A stretch of DNA of 64,000 bases, from contig NC_092603.1 in assembly GCF_047663525.1 (NCBI RefSeq), forward strand, positions 909,501 to 973,500. Direction: 5' to 3'. Source of the DNA: Anas platyrhynchos (Eukaryota > Chordata > Aves > Anseriformes > Anatidae). A program made the translations under genes and the position numbers. Under the pieces are notes generated by a model, which worked only from the letters and a program-made list of their open reading frames with translations, had not been told where the DNA came from and searched no databases. This document shows positions 29,386-40,608 of the stretch, one piece after another (position 1 is the stretch's first letter; the number at the start of each line of letters is the position of its first letter).

Positions 29386-30010
29386 ATTTGGGTTTTGTTT
29401 CCGTCAGGGTTTGGGGTGATTCCCACCATCTGTAGCTCACGGGTCTGCCTCACCTCATTTCATTTTTATTCATTCATTTTTATTCCTTTTTATTCATTTA
29501 TTTTATTTTTTTCTTCAGGGTCTGGGGTGATTTCCACCGCCCATAGCTCATGAGTCTGCCTCACCTCATTTTACTTTTATTTGTTTATTTATGTTTATGT
29601 TTCTTCATTTTTATTCAATTTTAATCATTTTATTCATTTTTATTATTTATTTTCATTTATTTTCAATTATTTTTATTTTTTTTTCTTCAGGATTTGGGGT
29701 GATTTCCACTGCCTGTAGCTCATGGGTCTGCCTCGCCTCATTTTATATTTATTTATGTTTATTTATGTTTTTATTCATTTTTATTCAATTTTAATCATTT
29801 TATTCATTTTTATTATTTATTTTCATTTATTTTCAATTATTTTTATTTTTTTCTTGAGGATTTGGGGTGATTTCCACTGCCTGTAGCTCATGGGTCTACT
29901 AGATTTTATTTCTATTATTATTTTTACTTCTATTTTTTCTACTTTGTTTACTTTTATTTTATTTTTATATTCATTTTATGGTACTTTTATCTTTTCTTCA
30001 GGATTTGGGG
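29386..30010 (+). repeat. AT-rich tandem repeat with a conserved GC part
   Basis: Four to five units of about 110-170 bases. Each has TTTGGGGTGATTTCCACTGC, then CTGTAGCTCATGGGTCTGCC, then a run of TTTATTTTTATTCATTTTTA and CTTCAG. Shorter versions occur in every lectin intron 1. CTTCAG/GATTTGGG at the unit ends looks like an acceptor, but no exon is supported. Confidence 0.75.
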
Positions 30011-30500
30011 TGATTTCCACCACCTGCCTCAGGCTCCGATGTCTCTGTTGCGGGTTAAATCTGGGAGGTTTTGGGTCTCGTGGCGGTTTGAGCCGGAACC
30101 CCCAGTCTCAGCTGAAAGTTGCTGGTTTTAGGGTTATTAAAAGCATGTTAATAGTTTAACGAGCTGAAATCTTTGTTTTTTCCCCCAAACCCATGCTGAC
30201 TTTCCACCCTGATTAAACTCCCAAATTTCAGCAGAATTCTCTTGAATACTGTTGTCATAATTTCCTAATTTCAGCAGAATTTGCTTGAATACCGCCTGCA
30301 GCTACCTGATTACAGAACTGAGTTTTAAATGAAATTGTTTAAAATCATTTTTTTTTCACAGGAATTTGCCATTTCTCCCCTTCCCTTCCCTGTTTTCCCC
30401 ACTGTCGTTTATTTGAGCAATTAATGTGCGATTATCACTGGCTTCAGACCAAAATTAACAGGTTTTGTTGTTATAAGGAGGAGAGGTGCGGGGGGGAATA
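30011..30500 (+). other. Copy of lectin intron-1 sequence and a unique stretch
   Basis: 30011-30250 matches the intron piece seen at 845-1100 (CACCTGCCTCAGGCTCCGATG and onwards). 30250-30480 (TTGTCATAATTTCC to GGAGGAGAGG) is found only here. No gene seen. Confidence 0.6.
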
Positions 30501-30865
30501 CGTTTGGGTTGGGATTTAATGGAAAAAAAATGGGGAAAACAAAAAAAAAGTCCCAAAAATGCCTTTCACAAAATGGCGGCCGGGACCTCCCCTCAGAGGT
30601 GGCGGGTTTCGTTCCGGCCGCTGATTGGCTCGTGCCTCCGTTGTCCCGCCCTTGCCGGCTGCTGATTGGCTCCCGCTGCGAGGTTCTTCCTCCTCCCCTG
30701 GCTGCTGTCGTTGTGTTGCGGGACAGGGAAAAATTCGCTTTTTTTGGCCATTTTTTGCCTTTTTTTGTCCTTTCTTCTACCTTTTTGCGCGAGTTTTTGC
30801 AGCGCTGCACGCGGGGGAGCGCTTGGAGCTGCTTTCAGCGCTCCCTTCCTCTGCTCTGCGCCGCG
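30500..30865 (+). promoter_or_regulatory. Promoter module of gene A copy 2
   Basis: YY1-like site 30570-30581; inverted CCAAT at 30624-30628 and 30665-30669 around CCCGCCC. This is the only module of gene A visible in the window. It is not part of the near-identical block. Confidence 0.65.
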
Positions 30866-30967
30866 ATGGAGGCAGCGGGACCAGCGGGACCTCCGCGGGC
30901 ACGGGATGGCGGCAGGGCCCGGAATGGCGGCAGGGGCCGGGGTCGCGGCAGGGCCCGGCGGCACACG
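30866..30967 (+). other. Leader exon E1 of gene A copy 2 (longest form)
   Basis: ATG plus 33 codons. The Arg/Gly part is expanded by an extra GATGGCGGCAGGG-type repeat (RDGGRARNGGRGRGRGRARR). Ends ACG|GTGAGT. Out of frame with the lectin start in exon 2. Confidence 0.45.
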
Positions 30968-31129
30968 GTGAGTTCGGGTTCGGGGGCAGCGTTGCTGGGG
31001 GGGGGGTTCCACATTTTTTGGAAGGGCTCTTCTAAGGAGCCGGTGTGGGAGGAGCCTCCTTATAAGCCCCACCCACGTATAAATGTTCCTCGGTGTATGA
31101 GGTGCGGATGCTGAGCTGCATTTGCGGCT

Positions 31130-31945
31130 CCACCGTACAACCTGGAGGGCAGCGTTTTGGGATTGGGGCTGCGATTAAGGTTGGCATTGGGATTAGGGCT
31201 GGGGTCGGGAGTGGGTTTGGGTTGGGGCTGGGGCCGCTGCTGGGGTTTGGGCCGTGAATGGGCTCGGGGTGGGGGCTCTGCCGGCCGGCCTCGGCCCCGG
31301 CGCGGCTGGGGGGGTTGCCGGGACCGGGCCCCGGTGCGGCCGGGGAGATGCCGGGCCCGCGGCCCGGGGGGGAGCCGGGAGCTGCGTTTGTGGCTGCGCC
31401 CTACAACCTGGGGGGCAGCGTTTTGGGATTGGGGCTGCGATTAAGGTTGGTCATTGGGATTAGAGCTGGGGTCGGGAATGGGTTTGGGGTGGAATTAGGG
31501 CTGCGGTTGGGGTTTGGGCCGGGGCTGGGGTTGGGGCCGGGGCCGGGGCCGGGGCTGGGGTTTGGGCCGTGAATGGGCTCGGGGTGGGGGCTCTGCCGGC
31601 CGGCCTCGGCCCCGGCGCGGCTGGGGGGTGGTTGCCGGGACCGGGCCCCGGTGCGGCCGGGGAGATGCAGGGCCCGCGGCTGGGGAGGAACCGGGAGCTG
31701 CGTCTGTGGCTGCGCCCTACAAGCTGAGGGGCAGCGTTTTGGGGTTACGGCTGTGATAAAGGTTGGTCATTGGGATTAGGGCTGGGGTCGGGAACGGGTT
31801 TGGGATGGAATTAGGGCTGCGGTTGGGGTTTGGGCCGTGAATGGGCTCGGGGTGGGGCCGGAGGCCCGGTGCGCGACGGTGACGGCCGGGGGGCGAGGCG
31901 GGCGCGATCGCGGCGGCGGCCTGGGGGCGGTGCCGGGCCCCTTTG
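31130..31945 (+). repeat. GC-rich higher-order minisatellite upstream of gene A copy 2
   Basis: Three units of about 270-300 bases with GCTGCGTNTGTGGCTGCGCC, GGGATTAGGGCTGGGG, TTTGGGCCGTGAATGGGCTC and GGGACCGGGCCCCGGTGCGG. The left border of the large duplication (31844) lies within this array, so the array may have mediated it. Confidence 0.75.
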
Positions 31946-32282
31946 GGGTAGCTGAAATTGGGATTATTGATGAGATTGGGATCGAGATTGATACCGGGAT
32001 CGGGGTGTTGGAGGCGGCCAAGCCCTCCCCTGTTTCCCAGGCTGCTGCCGGTTTTCTCCCAGCTTCCTTCCGTTACCTTCTCACCGCAGCATCACCTTCC
32101 CACATGTTTTTATTGTCATTTTTCTGTCTCTTCTGACTTTCTCCCTTCCTTCCAGGTCCTTCCTCCTCTGCAGCACCCCTTGTTGCCTGCCCCTGGCTGC
32201 TACTTTCCCAGCCACAAGCTGCCCTCAGAGGACCCGTGGAGATTTTGGCCCTTGGAGGCTACAGAGGGGAGGCTCCTGACAT

Positions 32283-34129
32283 ATGGTTGTGACGCTGCCT
32301 GTGGAGGAGGAGCACAACAACGAGGACAACGATTCTGTGATGGAGAGTAAGTGCTCTGAGGCAGGTGTGCCCGTTGTGCTGCCCTTGCTGGCTGCTGATT
32401 GCCACCCACCTGCGAGGTTCTTCCTTCTACCGTGGTTGCTGTCTTTGTGGAGCGGTACAGTGAAAAATTTATTTGTTTTTTTTTTGTCTTTTTTCTACCT
32501 CCCTACGCGCGTTCTCACAGCACTGCAGGCAGGTGAGCGCTTGGAGCTGTGCCCACTACTCCCTTCCTTTGCTCTGCGCTGCAGTGGGTCTGTAGCTCAT
32601 GGGTCTGCCTCACCTCATTTTAATTTAATTTAATTTTATTTATTTTATTTATTTATTTTATATTTTCATTTATTATTCTTTTCATCAGGATTTGGGGTGA
32701 TTTCCACCACCTGCCTCAGGCTCCGATGTCACTGTTGCGGGTTAAATCTGGGAGGTTTTGGGTCTCGTGGTGGTTTGAGCTGGAACCCCAAGTCTCAGCT
32801 GAAAGTTGCTGGTTTTAGGGTTACTAAAAGCATGTTAAATAGTTTTACTGAGCTGGTGTTGAGCTGAAATCTTTGTTTTTTCCCCCAAACCCATGCTGAC
32901 TTTCCACCTTAATTAAACTCCCAAAATTCAGCAGAATCCTCTTGAATACTTCTTTTACACTTCGTTTGCCACCCAGCAGCTCTCGCAAAAGAGACCTAGG
33001 AGCATCAGGGCATGTGAGCAGGAGGTCGGGTGGTGGAGTAGCTCCCTGGTGTCCCAGAGGGAAGGGAGCCGTGGGAACGAAGAAAAGCTTCAAGGCCTTG
33101 GGATGGTTGGTGAAAGAGGCTTTTTGGGCGGAGTGTGTGGCTTTTTGTTGGAGTGGCCTAGAGGATCTTCCAAGGTTCCTTCCATTCCCTGACATTCCGT
33201 GGAGGTCCAAACGTCCCCCTACCACCAGCGGCACCCCCAGGGTGTGGGGAGGGCCTGGCCTCTCTCAGCCCTGCTGCCAGGGGTCTGCACGGCGCTGGGA
33301 CCCCTCACTTCCCCCCTTCTTTTCGTTGCAGGTCTTCTTACCAAGTGCAAGGCTAGAAGAGTTGCGGCCTGGAAGCTATACGTGTTCGTCGCCATCAGTC
33401 TAATAGAGTTCCTGGTTTTGATTTCCATTATCGGTGTGCGCTCCCAGGTGGTTTCGGGGCTCATCCCTGCAGCCCCAGCTGCAGGTAGGGGGGAAAAAAA
33501 AAGGGGGCTCGGTGCCTGTATCCAACCCTGCTGCTGCCCCTTCTTTGCTCCTGCAAACCTCTGGATTTCTTTGTCCTTAGGGCTCTCTCAACGTGCGTAT
33601 TCCTGCCCCCCTTCGTGGATCGGGTTCAAGGGGAAATGTTTCTACTTCTCCGACGGGGAAAAGAACCAAACCTTGAGCCGGGCTGACTGCCACGCGCGCA
33701 ACGCCAGCCTGGCCGTGATCCAGTCCAGGGAGGAGCTGGTGAGCCTTTTTTTTGTTTTGGGTGGGGGGCAGAGCTCTGGGGGTGTTGGTGAGCCCCCTTT
33801 TCAACCCTGCTCCCCCTCTGCTCCCAGGACTTCATGATGCGCTATAAAGGTTCTCACGACCACTGGATCGGGCTGAGCCGCCAGAACCCGAGGCAGCGCT
33901 GGGAATGGGACGATGGCACCGAATTTGACAGCTCATTGTGAGTCCGCCCTGCCCTGCACGTGGGTTTTTGGGGTGAGGGGGCAGGAAGCATGCAGGATGC
34001 TCACCCCGCTGCCTCCCCTGCAGGTTTCCCATCGGAGGAGGCGAGGATTTTGCTTTCTTGAACAACCAAAGAGTCACCAGCGCGCGCAGCAGCGGCGAGC
34101 GGCACTGGATCTGCACCAGGCAGCCCTGA
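32283..34129 (+). CDS. CLEC2D-like: CLEC2D-like C-type lectin receptor, gene A copy 2 (5 exons, 196 aa)
   Basis: Exons 32283-32346, 33332-33484, 33581-33738, 33828-33937 and 34024-34129. I found no difference from gene A copy 1, in coding or intron sequence. The description at 440-2286 applies: long stalk, NQT and NAS sites, missing GEC cysteine. Unlike copy 1, its promoter module (30500-30865), leader exon (30866-30967) and minisatellite are inside the window. Poly(A) signal 35009-35014. Confidence 0.85.
32347..33331 (+). other. Intron 1 of gene A copy 2
   Basis: Same content as 504-1488: decayed promoter copy, possible 12-nt exon at 32521-32532, AT-rich repeat and CR1 tail at about 33148-33199. 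Confidence 0.55.
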
Positions 34130-36747
34130 GGCCGGCAGACAGGGCGCCTCCAGGTCTCGTGCAGAGAATACCGCACACCTTGGTGCCCTGGTGGATATTT
34201 TGGGGAACTGACAAGACCAGGGTTCATTCCTCAAGCCTGCAGGAGGCATTTTGTCATAGCTGCTGCTCCTGGAGCTTTTTCAGGTTTTCTGTCTGCTACT
34301 ATGCAGTTCCCTTGCTTCTGCAAAACGTTTTTGTCATCTCAAACTCTTGTGCACTACATTTTTGCTTCGTCTTTATCAGTGCATAGCATTAAGGTAGGAG
34401 ACGCAAGATTGTATTAGGAAAAGTATTAATGTAGCGTGTCGTGTTAACTGGCAAGAGATACTCCATTTCCTTTTTAACTCTTCAAACCCTTTTCTAAGGG
34501 CACTTGCACTTTTTTAGCAGAGGAGGAGGAGCATCTTAAATTACAGTGTTTTGTCAAAGAGATATCAGTATTGTGCCCAGGCAGAAACTGTCACAGAATG
34601 GGAATATCTCTGACCGCGTCCTGGAAATGGTTTGGACTGGAAGAAGGCTTCAAGATGGTCCTGTTCCAACCTCACTGCCCTGGGCTGAAGTCCCTGAGCT
34701 GCTGCGGGGGGGGGAAATCAGCTGTAACCCATCACCCCTGCTGGTGCTGTCCTGAGAAATGTGAATAGCAGGTGTGTGGCTGTGGCAGGGAACAACTTCC
34801 CACATTTGCCATTCCTCCTGTACTCGAAGAAACTCTTCACGGGCTCCCAGGCTGGATGGAAGTAGCAGTTCAGTCAGGTCTCCGTTAATGTGAACTGGTG
34901 CCCGTGGAGAGAAACGGTGCCTTTCTCTTGCTTTTCTGCTCCTCTGTATCTTTGTATTATATCAACACTATTTTTCTACGTACTGTTTTAATATATGTGC
35001 AATTTTTTAATAAATTTTTTTTACTGTCTGGCTCTTTTATTGTTTCCTCTTGTGTTACCCTGAGATCCAGCACGAGGTGAGTTTTACCCCACTGCTTTCT
35101 GCTCCTCCATGAAAACTCTCTCATTATAAGACCAGAGCTCCATCCTGTGCCACATCTCCTGAAAATATTAAGGATTTCCTAAGAAAGCCCAGGAAACTTC
35201 ACTGCGGGTCACCCAAATCTTGCTTTTAGGACAGCACCTTCGAGAAACAGCAGATCATCTTTGCCAAAAATAAGAAATTCTCTGCTTTTGGATCCTGGAA
35301 GAGCTCAGCGATTCTAAATGATGCTTCAGGGTGGGGTGTAGAAGGGTTTTGCGTAGGAAGCCCTCATTCTTTGCTGACCTAAGCCAGACTTTGTGACATT
35401 TAGGTGTGTGAAGTCTGGAGAAAAGGCTAACAGCGGGAACTGGCATCTTGGTGAAGTGGTTTCTGCTATATTTCAGGTTGGTGAATTGAATTCGTTAACC
35501 AAAAGTGCATTTTTATTGCATGGAAGTGCCCTGCCTGGGACTGATGGAGGAAAACCAATAAGTCTTAAATTTATGTGCTTAGCTAAAGGCAATGCGCCAA
35601 GTCCACCGCTGCAAAATTCTCCCAGTTTGGGTTGCAAGAGCAAGTTAAAGCTAAAGTAACTGCGTTTGAGGAAAAAAGACTTAATAACAGCAGTTGGAGC
35701 GTGCGCGTAGCAGGAGAGGCAAGCAGGCCGTAGCTCTCGGTGTGCAAAATAAGGAAAGAGAGAACAGAAAACCCCAGATTAAGGCTGGCTCTGTCTTTGA
35801 GAAGTAATTACAACGTCGGTACTCGTTACCGAACACGTCGCTCACCGGTTCTGACAGCCCCTCATTTTGTGAAACTCTTGCAAACAGCTCAAAGGGCATC
35901 AAAAGCCCTCAAAATGCAGGATCGAGTCAAGCCAGACAAGGCTAAAAGGTCGCATTTCCCACGAGGTGTTTAGAGGAGGCTCTTCCACAGGATTTGCTTC
36001 TACATCTCCGGTCCTGGAGGTGGCACTGGTGGACTTGATTTGGAGCTGGCTGCTTGCTGGGAGGAGCCAGCTCTTGAAGCTCCCGGAGTCCGTTTCTCAT
36101 GCTGTTGTTTTCCATACGGAACCAAAAATAAGAGCGCTGCTACAAACCCTACGATCCTCACCGTCACACCTTCGCCAACCGTCTCCGAGCTGAGGTGCTC
36201 CTCAAAAAAACATCTTCCCAGGATGGAGTTAGCCATGCAAATGTCCCGTGTTTCACCTGCATACCCTAAAAGCAAAAAGATCCCCAAAGCAAAAAGATTC
36301 CCTAAGCAAAAGATTCCAGGAAATCCTTGGAAGTCCATCCTTGCACCGTTTCCACATGCTCACAAGGAACTGGAAAGCTTTTCCCAGCCGAGCAAGCTTG
36401 AAAACTGCTGATTTGACTTGCCAAAAATTGGGAAAAACTCGAATCCCATGCCATTTGACCTTTTTTTCCCCCCATAGAAGCTGCATCTTGATGTCTCCTT
36501 AGGGTGAATCCTGTGCACGCTCAGGCATGGTTTGATTGTCAGCTTTGTGACTTCTGTGGTGCTCTGATATTTCATTTTATTGTGAAATGAGTCGTGAATG
36601 AGTCATTGCCATGTATGACCCTGCTGCCCTGAGAAATTATCAGCTGTTTGGTTGCAAGTTCAGGTAGTAACTTCAGTTCCTATTCAGCAGTTTTCAGCTG
36701 AATTCCCTTCCTGAGCTTCCTTCAAAGTTTCTGAGCTTTTGTCTCGT
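34130..36747 (+). other. 3' UTR, poly(A) site and spacer of gene A copy 2
   Basis: Duplicate of 2287-4904. Minus-strand frame at 36000-36338. No plus-strand gene. Confidence 0.6.
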
Positions 36748-37173
36748 CTGGATCTGCACCAGGCAGCCCTGAGGCCGGCAGACAGGGCGCCTCCAGGTCT
36801 CTTGCAGAAAATACCTCACACCTTGGTGCCCTGTCAGATATTTTGGGGAACTGACGAGACCAGGGTTCATTCCTCAGGCCTGCAGGAGGCATTTTGTCAT
36901 AGCTGCTGCTTCTGGAGCCTTTTCAGGTTTTCTGCCTGCCACTACACAGTTCCCTTGGTTCTGCAAAACGTTTTTGTCATCTCAAACTCTTCTGCACTAC
37001 GTTTTTGCTTCGTCTTTATTAGTGCATAGCATTAAGGTAGATAGTAGAGGCAAGGTTTGATTAGGAAACATAGCAACATAGCGTGTAATGTAACTGACAA
37101 CAGATACTCCATTTCCGTTTTAGCTCTTCAAACCCTTTTCTAAGGGCATTTGCACTTTTTTAGCAGAGGTGGA
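36748..37173 (+). pseudogene. Truncated lectin last exon plus UTR (copy of 4905-5330)
   Basis: Same fragment and junction as at 4905, carried along in the large duplication. Confidence 0.85.
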
Positions 37174-37222
37174 GGAGGTGTACTGGGGGGGTAATACGTT
37201 TGGGTTGGGATTTAATGGAAAA

Positions 37223-37666
37223 AAAATGGGGAAAAAAAAAAAAAGTCCCAAAAATGCCTTTCACAAAATGGCGGCCGGGACCTCCCCTCAGAGCCTCCAC
37301 AGAGGTGGCGGGTTTCGTTCCGGCCGCTGATTGGCTCGTGCCTCCGTTGTCCCGCCCTTGCCGGCTGCTGATTGGCTCCCGCCTCTCCCGCTTGCGAGGT
37401 TCTCCTTCCTCCCCTGGTTGCTGTCGTTGTGTTACGAGACAGGGAAAAATTCGCTTTTTTTGGCCATTTTTTTGCCTTTTTTTGTCCTTTTTTCTACCTT
37501 CTTACGCGCGTTCTCGCAGCGCTGCACGCGGGGGAGCGCTTGGAGCTGCTGTCACCGCTCCCTTCCTCTGCTCTGCGCCGCGATGGAGGCAGCGGGACCA
37601 GCGGGACCTCCGCGGGGCCGGGATGGCGGCAGGGGCCGGGGTCGTGGCAGGGCCCGGCGGCACACG
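37223..37666 (+). promoter_or_regulatory. Promoter module 1 and leader exon of gene B copy 2
   Basis: Duplicate of 5380-5823, with inverted CCAAT at 37330-37334 and 37371-37375 and the leader exon at 37583-37666. Just downstream (37690-37710) lies the small patch that matches gene C's module and not its own partner. Confidence 0.65.
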
Positions 37667-38252
37667 GTGAGTTCGGGTTCGGGGGGAGCTTTGCTGGGGG
37701 GGTCCACGTTTTGTGCGGCCCTTTGAAGGGCTCTTGTAAGGAGCGGGGCTGGGAGGAGCCCCCGCTTAGCCCCGCTGCCCCTGCGTTTGTTCGGAAGTTT
37801 TTTCCCCGTATGTAAGTGGATGCCGGGCTGCGTCTGTGGCTGCGCCCTACAAGCTGGGGGGCAGCGTTTTGGAGTTAGGGCTGCGATTATGGTTGGTCGT
37901 TGGGATTAGGGCTGGGGTTGGGAGTGGGTTTGGGGCGGCGGGGTGGTGGCGCGGCCGCCGGGCGGTGGAGCCGGTTCCTGGTGCGGCCGCGGGGCGGTGG
38001 CGTCGGACTCCGGCGCGGCCGCGGGGCGGCGGCCCCCCTTTGGGGTGGCTGAAATTGGGATTAATGATGAGATTGGGATCGAGATTGATACCGGGATCGG
38101 GGTGCTGGAGGCGGCCAAGCCCTCCCCTGTTTCCCAGGCTGCTGCCGGTTTTCTCCCAGCTTCATTCCGTTACCTTCTCACCGCAGCGTCACCTCCCTAC
38201 ATGTTTCTGTTGTCACTTTTCTGTCTTTTCTGACTTTCTCCCTTCCTTCCAG

Positions 38253-38426
38253 GTATTTCGTCCTCTGCAACACCCCTTGTTGCCTGCCCCTGGCTGCTGC
38301 ATTCCCAGCCACAAGCTGCCCTCAGAGGACATTTGGAGATTTTGGCCTGGGGAGGCTCCTGAGATATGGCTGTGGCGCTGTCTGTGGAGGAGAAGAGGAA
38401 TGAGGACAAGGATTCTGTGAGGGAGA
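38253..38426 (+). other. Extra exon 2 of gene B copy 2
   Basis: Duplicate of 6411-6584; ATG at 38366, GAGA|GTAAGT donor. Preceded by minisatellite (37832-38032) and followed by decayed promoter plus AT-rich repeat (38432-39032). Confidence 0.6.
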
Positions 38427-39031
38427 GTAAGTGCTCTGAGGCAGGTGTGCCCGTTGTGCTGCCCTTGCTGGCTGCTGATTGCCACCCACCTGCGAGGTTC
38501 TTCCTCCTACCGTGGCTGCTGTCGTTATGGAGAGGGACAAGGAAAAATTGGCTTTTTTTTTGTCATTTTTGGCTTTTTTCTACTGTCCTACACGCGTTCT
38601 TGCAGCACTGCAGGCGGGTGAGCGCTTGGAGCTGCTTTCAGCGCTCCCTTCCTCTAATCTGCGCCGTGACGGGTCTGTAGCTGATGGGACTGCCTCACCT
38701 CATTTTATTTTTATTTATTTTTATGCATGTTTATTTTTTCCTCAGGGTTTGGGATGATTTCTACTGCCCGTAATTCACGGGTCTGCCTCTCCTCATTTTA
38801 TTAACTATTTTATTTTTTCCACCACTTGTGGCTCGTGAGTCTCCCTCACCTCATTGTAGTAGGAGTAGTATTTCTTGAGGAATTGGGGTGATTTCCACTG
38901 CCTGTAGTTCGTGGATCTGCTAGATCTTATTTTATTTTTTAATATTATTTTTACTTCTATTTTGATATGTATTTTACTTTTTACGTCATTTTATTTTTTC
39001 TTGTGGATTTGGGGTGATCTCCCCTCACAGC

Positions 39032-39350
39032 TGCCTCAGAGGTGGCGGGTTTCGTTCCGGCCGCTGATTGGCTGGCTGCCTCCGTTATCCCGCCCTTGCC
39101 GGCTGCTGATTGGCTCCCGCTGCGAGGTTCTCCTTCCTCCCCTGGTTGCTGTCGTTGTGTTGCGAGACAAGGAAAAATTGGCTTTTTTTGGCCACTTTTT
39201 TCCTTTTTTTGGCCTTTTTTCTACCTTCTTACGCGCGTTTTCGCAGTGCTGCACACGGGTGAGCTGCTTTCAGCGCTCCCTTCCTCTGCTCTGCGCCGCG
39301 ATTAAGGCAGTGGGGCCGGGGTCGCGGCAGGGGCCGGGGGCACACGGTGA
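39032..39350 (+). promoter_or_regulatory. Promoter module 2 of gene B copy 2
   Basis: Duplicate of 7190-7508, with an ATG-less leader exon. The GC-rich minisatellite follows at 39492-40257. Confidence 0.6.
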
Positions 39351-39491
39351 GTTCGGGTTCAGGGGGAGCGTTGCTGGGGGGGGGGTCCACATTTTGTGTG
39401 GCCCTTTGAAGGGCTCTTGCAAGGGACGTGACGTATTGGGGGGAGGGCCCCGCTCACTCTGCTCACCCCGCCCACTTGCGCATGGAAGCTG

Positions 39492-40257
39492 AAGCCGGGA
39501 GCTGTGTCTGTGGCTGCGGCCTACAACCTGGGGGGCAGCGTTTTGGGATTGGGGCTGCGATTGAGGTTGGCATTGGGATTAGAGATGGGGTCGGGAGTGG
39601 GTTTGGGGTGGAATTAGGGCTGCGGTTGGGGTTTGGGCCGGGGCTGGGGTTGGGGCCGTGAATGGGCTCGGGCTGGGGGCTGCTCTGTCCGGACTTGTCC
39701 GCAGCACGGCCGGGGGGAAGCCGGGAGCTGCGTCTGCGCCCTACAACCTGGGGGGCAGCGTTTTGGGATTGGCGTTGCAATTAAGGTTGGTCATTGGGAT
39801 TAGGGGGTCATTGGGTCGGGAATGGGTTTGGGTTGGGATTAGGGCTGGGGCCGTGGCTGGGGTTTGGGCCGTGAATGGACTCGGGGTGGGGGCTCTGCCG
39901 GCCGGCCTCGGCCCTGGTGCGGCTGGGGGGGTTGCCGGGACCGGGCCCCGGTGCGGCCGGGGAGATGCCGGGCCTGCGGCTGGGGAGGAACCGGGAGCTG
40001 CGTCTGTGGCTGCGCCCTACAAGCTGAGGGGCAGCGTTTTGGGCTTACGGCTGTGATAAAGGTTGGTCATTGGGATTAGGGCTGGGGTCGGGAACGGGTT
40101 TGGGATGGAATTAGGGCTGCAGTTGGGGTTTGGGCCGGGGCTGGGATTTGGGCCGTGAATGGGCTCGGGGTGGGGGCTGCGCCGGCTGCCCTCGGGCCCC
40201 GGCGCGGGGCGGCGGCCGCGGGGCGGCGGCGGCGGCCGCGGGGCGGCGGCGGCCGCG
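39492..40257 (+). repeat. GC-rich minisatellite upstream of gene B copy 2
   Basis: Duplicate of 7650-8415; same unit count. Confidence 0.7.
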
Positions 40258-40608
40258 GGACGGCCCCTTTGGGGTAGCTGAAATTGGGATTAACGATGAG
40301 ATTGGGATCGAGATTGATACCGGGATCGGGGTGCTGGAGGCGGCCAAGCCCTCCCCAGCTTCCCAGGCTGCTTCCAGCTTTCTCCCAGCTTCCTTCCGTT
40401 ACTTTCTCACCATGGCGTCACCTTCCCACATCTTTCTGTTGTCGTTTTTCTGTCTCTTCTGACTTTCTCCCTTCCTTCCAGGTCCTTCCCCCTCTGCAGC
40501 ACCCCTTGTTGCCTGCCCCTGGCTGCTGCATTCCCAGCCACAAGCTGCCCTCAGAGGACCCGTGGAAATTTTGGCCCTTGGAGGCCGCTGAGGGGAGGCT
40601 CCTGAGAT

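Noticed and set aside
29386-30010. Regular repeat spacing resembling a CRISPR array
   Set aside because: The window is clearly vertebrate; repeats are AT-rich, of uneven length, without unique spacers.
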